DNA of 64,000 nt, from contig WTPW01000148.1 in the NCBI GenBank assembly GCA_009809945.1, positions 436,724 through 500,723 of the forward strand. Reading direction: 5' to 3'. The position numbers and the translations under genes were made by a program. The notes beneath the pieces were generated by a model that was given only the letters and a program-made list of their open reading frames with translations, had not been told where the DNA came from and ran no database searches. Shown here one piece after another: positions 57,860 through 64,000 of this stretch. Every line of letters starts with the position of its first letter. The first letter of the stretch is position 1. Source of the DNA: Gigaspora margarita. Taxonomy: Eukaryota > Glomeromycota > Glomeromycetes > Diversisporales > Gigasporaceae.

Positions 57860-58926
57860 TTTAAGAACTGAAAGAATTAATACAAAACGTTTATCACTAT
57901 ATATAGCAACAAAAAAATGTTGTGAAACTTCATCATATGACATGTGGCTTACATAATTGTCCGGAGAACAACGACAACAACGACAACAAAGTGATCATTT
58001 AAATCGTGATGCTGATTGGTCATAATAGCATAGGAGAAACTCGCATCCGATAGATTCCGAAATAATTGTTACACAAACTATTTATATGGGTAATTGAAAT
58101 TTTGATATATGATTGTAGTCTAAAAACCGGCAATTTTACCATCCGTTTAACCATAAAAAGTTAAACTTAAGGTACCCCTATTTATAAGTAAAAGTTCTTC
58201 GTTTTGAGTGTTTCTAGCATAAAATCTTTTCTAATCGTTTTCAATCGCTTTCCCCAAAAAGTTTTCATAAGAACAAAGGTAGGGCGTTTGGTAATTGGCA
58301 GAGTTTATTGAGTTTCTACTACGTTCAAATTATAAAGCCAAACAATAGATTTATAAATTGTTAAACCGTGAGTGTTATGCTAACATAAAATTTTATACAT
58401 TTATTAAACAGGCTACGCATTATAAATACTTTAACACGATTTAATATACCCGAACTACGACACATATACGTATTCTATTCAAACTACCTTTAATATGCAG
58501 TATAATAAATACGATGGTGTGATTTAATTACAGTAGTATAGACTATGGAGTAGTAACATGTTGGATGTAACGAGTTTTCAGTAAAATTTAATGGTTGAAA
58601 AAATAATAAAATTACTTTAATATTAAAACCGCTTTACTTTTATTAATAATAATAAACTCATTTTTTTCGCGTAATTTCGCGTATCGAAAGAATTTTTAAT
58701 TGATTTGATTGGTCAATCATCACGTTTGGATCTACATCAATTAGCCAATCACACAAATGTTATTACCCGTGATTTTCCGTAAAAATGCGAGTTTCTTCTA
58801 TGCTGGTCATAATGATCAACATATATATATGTGCAATAAATTTTTAATTGTTTTTCTTGTGCAGTTCCTAGTTTTACGGTATTTCTGTATTTTACATATT
58901 GGCACGTACGTACTGTATAATCCAAA
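57860..58926. promoter_or_regulatory. Divergent promoter region with inverted 20-bp motif
   Basis: AGCATAGGAGAAACTCGCAT at 58027-58046 and its inverse (19 of 20) at 58785-58804 lie 168 bp upstream of one start and about 122 bp upstream of the other, each in the same orientation relative to its gene. CATATATATATG at 58818 is a possible TATA region for the plus gene. AACGACAAC repeats (57970-57988) lie just upstream of the minus gene. The inverted pair could instead be a TIR. Confidence 0.45.
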
Positions 58927-60437
58927 ATGACGCTAGACCATTTGAAAAAACTTTCTACAAATTACCTTGAACTTCTTGATGATAAAGAAGATTTTAATAT
59001 AATCATTAATGTCGGGGAAGCAGCAAATACGAAGATATTCCGAGCACATTCAAATATTTTGAAATATAGATCATTGTATTTTCGAGATAAATTAGCAAAA
59101 ACTACTAAAGATACAAACAATATTAAAACGATAAATTTAAAAAATGTTTCTATTCAACAATTTGAAATCATCATCAAGTAAGTTATTATATAATTTTAAT
59201 TATACTTTTAATAATATACAAGATATATACAAGAAACTAATTTTAATATAAATTTAATAAAGATATATTTACGGAGGAGTGATTTTTATTAGAAAATCAA
59301 GACACAACATTCATTTTTGAACTTATGTTTATTGCTTCAAAGTTACTTTTAGAAGAATTAGCAAAACAAATTGAAATTCATTTAATCGAGACAAAAGCTA
59401 ATTGGCTTCGATTATATTTTGCAAAGATACATCATATCAGTTTTCAAAATGATCAATATCAAAAATTACAAAAATGGTGCAATGATTTTTTGGTAAAGTA
59501 TCCAAAAACGATTTTTGAATCAGAAGATTTCACATCACTTCAAGAAAATGCTTTAGTATCTCTTATTAAACGGGATGATTTACAAATGGAAGAAGTAAAA
59601 ATTTGGATATATATAATTAAATGGGGAATTGCTCAAAATTCAGGCTTATCATCAGATCCTAGAACTTGGACAAGAGAAAATTTTCAATCGTTAAAAAATA
59701 AATTACGAAATTGCTTACCTCATATCCGTTATTTTCACATATCAGGTGATGATATTGTTGATTATATAGAACCATATCGAAAAATCTTAGAAAAAGACCT
59801 TTGGAAAGACATTCTAAAAAGAATTGCAAATCCAAATCGACAAATTTCATCAATAATTCTTCCACCTCGAATAATTTTGACGCAAATATTACCATCACGT
59901 ACGACGGAACCATTTTCAACAATTATTAATGAAGAGCATGCAGCAGAAATTTCAATGTGGATTGATAAGAAAACTAAACCGTATTCAGTAACAGATAATC
60001 CATATGAATTTAAATTACTTCTTCGTGGAACTAGAGATGGTTTTACTGCTCAATCATTTTGGAAAATATGTGATAAGCAAGCAAATACTATTTTGATTAT
60101 GAAAGTTAAAAATACAGATGAAATTCTTGGGGGATATAATCCTATTCAATGGGATAAATCAATTAGTAATTATGTGGATTGTAATGATAGCTTTATTTTT
60201 TCATTGAAAAATGGTACTATTCATTCCTCTATTTTAAGTCGGGTAAAAAAACCAAAATATGCAATTTATTGCGATCCTCGGGTTGGGCCAGTTTTTGATA
60301 ATGATCTTTGTATGAGAAACAATTTTAATGATCTTCAATGTTATTGTGGTCAAACTTCATATGACAAAGTAATTAGAAATACATCCGGTTGGTTTTCAAT
60401 ATCCGAATACGAAATATTCCAAGTTCAAAAAAAATAA
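58927..60437 (+). pseudogene. BTB-TLDc domain gene with a one-base frame break
   Basis: Exon 1 (58927-59177) encodes a BTB/POZ start (LSTNYLELLDDKEDFNIIIN, VGEAANTKIFRAHSNILKYR), which in this family homodimerises and binds cullin-3. The 85-bp intron 59178-59262 has GTAAGT, an ACTAAT branch site and AAAG. Exon 2 opens YIYGGVIF, the expected BTB continuation, but the frame then shifts: the A at 59288 is extra, and skipping one base restores LENQDTTFIFELM. The rest is open to 60437: a BACK-like region, then a TLDc domain (NPYEFKLLLRGTRDGFTAQS, YAIYCDPRVGPVFDNDLCMR, ending ISEYEIFQVQKK). Without the extra base it would be about 475 aa, the usual length. The only defect is this base, so a sequencing error is possible. 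TLDc is linked to oxidative-stress resistance in animals. Confidence 0.85.
59178..59262 (+). other. Intron of the BTB-TLDc gene
   Basis: GTAAGT donor, AACTAAT branch-like site at about 59236, AAAG acceptor. Removing it joins IIK and YIYGG in the expected BTB order. Confidence 0.8.
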
Positions 60438-60813
60438 AATATTCAATATATGTGATTAAATAATTGTAATTAAAGCTTAGGAATTTTTAATTAATCAGCA
60501 GCATTGCATAAAAAAAAAGCGCTGTTAATTTACATTTAATATTTGTCGATTGCAATAATAAAGAAAATATTTTGAAGTTATAGCAAGTTTTTTTTTTTTA
60601 AATGTTTATGTTGGCTATTTCTTACATCGTTCCGCTACTTAATGATCAATCCATTATACATACCATAAAATGCTGTAATTTTAACTTGATCGCGGACAAG
60701 TTACTCAATGTGATTAGTAAGGGATCGTAATAGTGTTCAAGCATAATTATATTTGCATAAAATATTTGTTGAAAATTCGAATATGCAATTATGACGTAAT
60801 TGAAATTTTCTTA
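60438..60813. other. Downstream of the BTB-TLDc gene, no feature seen
   Basis: AT-rich; an AATAAA-like element lies near 60554. No gene. Confidence 0.4.
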
Positions 60814-60979
60814 CACAGGTCGAAAAGATAGCAAACCAGGCACAAATCAGGTGCCTGATTTTAAACAGATTACTGCCTGATTTTATGTCATTTTTGTACA
60901 AAAATCTACATAAATCAGGCAGTAATCAGTTAATAATCAGTTTAAAATTAGGTACCTGGTTTGCCTTCTTTCAACCTGT
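60814..60979. mobile_element. Palindromic MITE, 166 bp
   Basis: Ends CACAGGTCGAAAAGATAGC and, inverted, CACAGGTTGAAAGAAGGC; both continue AAACCAGG. Inner ATCAGGCAGTAATCAG and its inverse fold. No TSD found. Confidence 0.6.
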
Positions 60980-61537
60980 GCAAGGCATCATTTTCGATGT
61001 GATCATACTAGTACTCATTTATTATGATCAATCCAAATAAACATTGAAATCGATATTTGAGCTGTCCCTTTTTGATTCTTTTATGATTTATCAAGTTCGT
61101 CATCAAAATTGCAAAAATATTCGTTATTGTACTTCGGGCCTTCGATTTTTTATTTTTCATAAAAATTCACTAATGCGAGAAGTAAAATGATTCGTTGATG
61201 CCAGGAATGAAGATGACAAAGTAATAAAATATGGTTTTATTACGTAATAAATTTTATCAAGTTAAAATAATCATCTAAATGATAAACATGCTTAAATATT
61301 TTCCGCTAAATAAAATTTATTCCCAACACTTTTTGACTCATTGATTGAGGCGCTTGAGAGCGACCTTAATCAGATTTATAAATAATATCGATTTCGATTT
61401 GTAAATAATATTAAGGGATTTCAGAATTAAATTTCGTAAATCTTATTTTGATAAAATAAGATGATGTATTTATTGTCAAATAAATGATGTAAAATCTTAC
61501 ACTTATTAATTATTTTATTCATCTTTTTATGTTTAGC
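60980..61537. other. Intergenic, no feature seen
   Basis: AT-rich, no frames or repeats recognised. Confidence 0.4.
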
Positions 61538-62005
61538 ATGCCTAAAATTTCACATCAATAACGTCAGATTAAACATATCAATAATCTTTTAAAGCCACTT
61601 ATTAACGATTACTCAACTAGCACGAATAAGGCTATTACCAAAAAATTGACGAATTATTGGAATTAATACAAGTTATAGAAAATTGATCGATATCTTACTA
61701 TACGTGAAAGAAAAATTAAATCTAATGATTTTTTTGCTTAATTCTGATGATTATAATTTTAAGCAAATTACTAGAGTTAGTAAGAGACTTTCTGGTACAT
61801 AGAAGCTTAATTCACAACAATCCTGGTTTTTTTTTTACCTAATTAATTCTAAACATGTGTAAAGAACAGTTTGACAAAAATTGGAGAATGCTTAGGTTGT
61901 AATGAATGGTGCTTCTTGTAGGATGATTTGCTAGACAGTGGGGCTTAGAAATTGACACTGTAGGTGAATATACAAAATATATAGTAATAGCTAAAGGTTG
62001 GAACC
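61538..62005 (+). pseudogene. N-terminal fragment of a Harbinger-like transposase
   Basis: From an ATG at 61538 the plus strand reads INNLLKPLINDYSTSTN, RYLTIRERKIKSNDFF, then DDYNFKQITRVSKRLSG, and finally FARQWGLEIDTVGEYTKYIV (from 61928) in broken frames. This order, ending in a helix-turn-helix with TVxxYT, resembles the N-terminal part of PIF/Harbinger (DDE_4) transposases from fungi. The catalytic domain is missing. Heavily decayed. Confidence 0.45.
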
Positions 62006-62013
62006 GGTTTTAA

Positions 62014-62126
62014 AAATTCGTGTTTATCATATAAAAATTCGTGTGTATCACATAAAAATTCATGTTTATCACATAAAAATTCGTGTTTATCGCACCAAGA
62101 TTCGAGTTTATCACATCAATCATTAA
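62014..62126 (+). repeat. Tandem repeat of about 22 bp x 5
   Basis: Units of AAAAATTCGTGTTTATCACAT with small changes, five copies, no spacers. Confidence 0.85.
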
Positions 62127-62252
62127 TGGGTATCCCGTAATCTGTACTAAATTTAGTACAAAAAGCTTAATTTAGTACAGTTAAAAAACTGAATTTATAA
62201 AAACTTTTATTATTATTAACCTTATATCAAATTTTTATAATAGATAAATATA

Positions 62253-63018
62253 CAATCTAACCTCGATATAATCACCTCATTGGGAAACAGAAATAGGTGA
62301 TTATAACAAGAGGTGATTATAAATAATAAAATCTATATAGTCATTTTAATACTGTAATAAAAAATAGCAAAATAATGTGATTATAAAAAAATTTTTAAAC
62401 GATCGCAAATCGTTGCTATATATAAACCTTATTTTTTTATAAGTAAATCGATTACTGCGCATTAATAAAAGTTGTTCTATATAATAAATTACATATATTA
62501 AATTTTTTATAATTTTTGAAGTAACTTTTATTATATTGATTTTATATTTTACATTATACGAAAAAAAATTAAAAATTTTTATTTTTTTCATATTATGTAA
62601 AATGTAAAATCAACATAATAAAAATTACTTCAAAATTATAAAAATTTTATTATATATGTAATTTATTATGTAGAATAACTATAATTAATGCGCAGTAATC
62701 AATTTGCTTATAAACAAATAAAGGTTTATATGTAGCAACAATTTGCAATCAATACTAAGTTTTAAAAAAATTATATATACATTTTTTAAATGTTTGATTC
62801 TTATTATTAATATTTTAACTATATTATATTTCTTTTGACTTTATCAAGATAAATTTAATATAATTTTATGACTTTTGTTTTTAAAAATAGTGCGATAGTG
62901 ATTATAAAATGATTGTGACTATATAGAGAGTAAAATAATATAAATTTATTTGGTAAATAAAAAAAGGTGATTATAATGAGGTTGTAACTATATCAAGGGT
63001 GATTATAAGATCAGACTA
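62253..63018. mobile_element. TA-flanked foldback related to pogo MITEs, 766 bp
   Basis: The left end CAATCTAACCTCGATATAATC is matched in inverted orientation at the right (TAGTCTGATC...ATAATCACC). TA at 62251-62252 and 63019-63020. Long arms meet at about 62565, giving a hairpin of several hundred base pairs. GGTGATTATAA recurs in both subterminal zones. The 81-codon minus frame inside is an effect of the palindrome. Confidence 0.7.
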
Positions 63019-63020
63019 TA

Positions 63021-63550
63021 TATCTATTTAACCTACTTGTAATTTTAGAAGTATATCTTTTGATAAAATTTATATTTATTAACTCAGGAATAAATTTAAA
63101 ATAAAAAATTATTAAATACTAATACAAATTTTTACTTATAATAAAATTTAAAAAATTTTAATATAAAATTTTAATAAAACTATTTTTAATATAAAATATT
63201 TAATAATAATTAATGTTTTTATGGGGAATATAAATTTGTCACATTCATGACATGTCATACCCCATGTTTTGACCAATTAAATTGCATGATTTTGTAGAAA
63301 AAATTTTTTTAAAAAAATTAAAAATTTTACTTAGTAAAATATAAAAATAAATAAGTAATAACAAGCTATATAGTGTAAAATTTTATTCTGAACAACTTCT
63401 TCTAAGATATAAAGATAGATTGTTTTAGTAAAAAAAATGGTTTATAAGAAAAAACAAAAATTTCTAACATTAGCACATATAAAACTTTTTTTTACTAAAA
63501 TAATCTATATTAATATTATAAAAAAAGTTATTTAGTATAAAATTTTACAT
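63021..63550. other. Intergenic, no feature seen
   Basis: Extremely AT-rich, no gene. Confidence 0.4.
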
Positions 63551-63690
63551 ATAATACAGTCTTCCTCCCATATAATCACCCAGTTTGTCTAGCATTTTTT
63601 GGTGATTCTATAGAGGGGTGATTGAATAGAATTACTTCTATATAATTACATAATATACAATAATACATATAATGTGATTTTAAAAAGGTA
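63551..63690. mobile_element. Decayed pogo-type MITE
   Basis: CAGTCTTCCTCCCATATAATC at 63556 and internal GGTGATTCTATAGAGGGGTG match the 62253 family. The right end is lost. Confidence 0.5.
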
Positions 63691-63704
63691 AATAATATAG
63701 TTAC

Positions 63705-64000
63705 TATTAGATTAGACTCAAACTCAATAATGAGTCAGTCTAGATCCAGTCCAAAGTTTGCAGACTAGTTTGAGTCTAAATATGTTTAATGTTTATATGT
63801 ATTTTTTGGTGCTGAAAAAGTTTACTTAGTGCATAAAGTTAGAATTAATTAGTAAAATTTTGTGAATTATAAGATTTTATAGAATTTTATTAATAAAATT
63901 CTACAAAATCTTATAATTCCCAAAATTTTATTAATTAATTCTAACTTCTTGTACTAAGTAAACTTGTTCAACACCTAAAAATACATTAAATTGGCAAAGT
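63705..64000 (+). mobile_element. Second copy of the composite foldback, cut by window end
   Basis: Left arm (63705-63796, GTCTAGATCCAGTCCAAAG, GTTTGAGTCTAAATATG) followed by a P1 palindrome (63797-63990, GGTGCTGAAAAAGTTTACTT), the same order as at 18515-18866. Confidence 0.75.

Noticed and set aside
59659..59922. 87-codon minus frame
   Set aside because: Shadow of the BTB-TLDc exon 2.
62014..62126. CRISPR-like array
   Set aside because: The ~22-bp units are contiguous with no unique spacers, and the setting is eukaryotic.

Overview
This window looks like a gene-poor, repeat-rich stretch of an arbuscular mycorrhizal fungus (Glomeromycotina, Rhizophagus-like in the broad sense). The evidence is the very AT-rich DNA, short GT-AG introns, and three host-type genes from families known to be greatly expanded in these fungi: a tetratricopeptide (TPR) protein, an F-box/LRR protein and a BTB-TLDc protein. 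The genus cannot be fixed from the sequence alone. There is no rRNA, no convincing functional tRNA and no CRISPR array. Two assembly gaps (3874-4294 and 51999-52710) interrupt the window.

From 1 to about 43.8 kb I found no intact host gene. The region is layered mobile elements, many with visible target-site duplications (TSDs). It holds three copies of a ~0.95 kb tRNA-headed, poly(A)-tailed retroposon (475-1430, 6068-9271, 19175-20144). Two TIR elements have TTA TSDs (2480-4787, 10276-10808). A 3.6 kb foldback has a 9-bp TSD (13059-16670), and a 5.3 kb composite of alternating palindromes (18495-23826) has a second copy starting at 63705. Two Helitron-type elements lie at 20615-22698 and 37804-39511. 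A Mutator-like (MULE) element carries a freshly dead transposase (40130-43810), and there are many small TA-, 8-bp- and 9-bp-TSD MITEs. Beneath these lies an old, badly decayed element: a gag-like/retropepsin reading frame running leftward from about 24.5 to 11.2 kb, head-to-head with a decayed integrase at 24.57-25.56 kb. Later insertions cut both.

From 44.7 kb on, the host genes appear. A 19-repeat TPR gene (44707-46812, minus) probably starts with a four-base first coding exon. An F-box/LRR gene (56285-57859, minus) is divergent from a BTB-TLDc gene (58927-60437, plus). The latter has a clear 85-bp intron and one extra base that breaks its frame just after the BTB half. BTB and F-box proteins are typical cullin-RING ligase adaptors, so the divergent pair could both feed ubiquitin ligases; that is inference from family membership. 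MITEs, two hAT-like elements and a decayed Harbinger-like transposase fragment (61538-62005) fill the space between.

The most notable larger pattern is that the same short palindromic modules recur inside elements with different termini and TSD lengths, as if palindromic cores were exchanged between element families.
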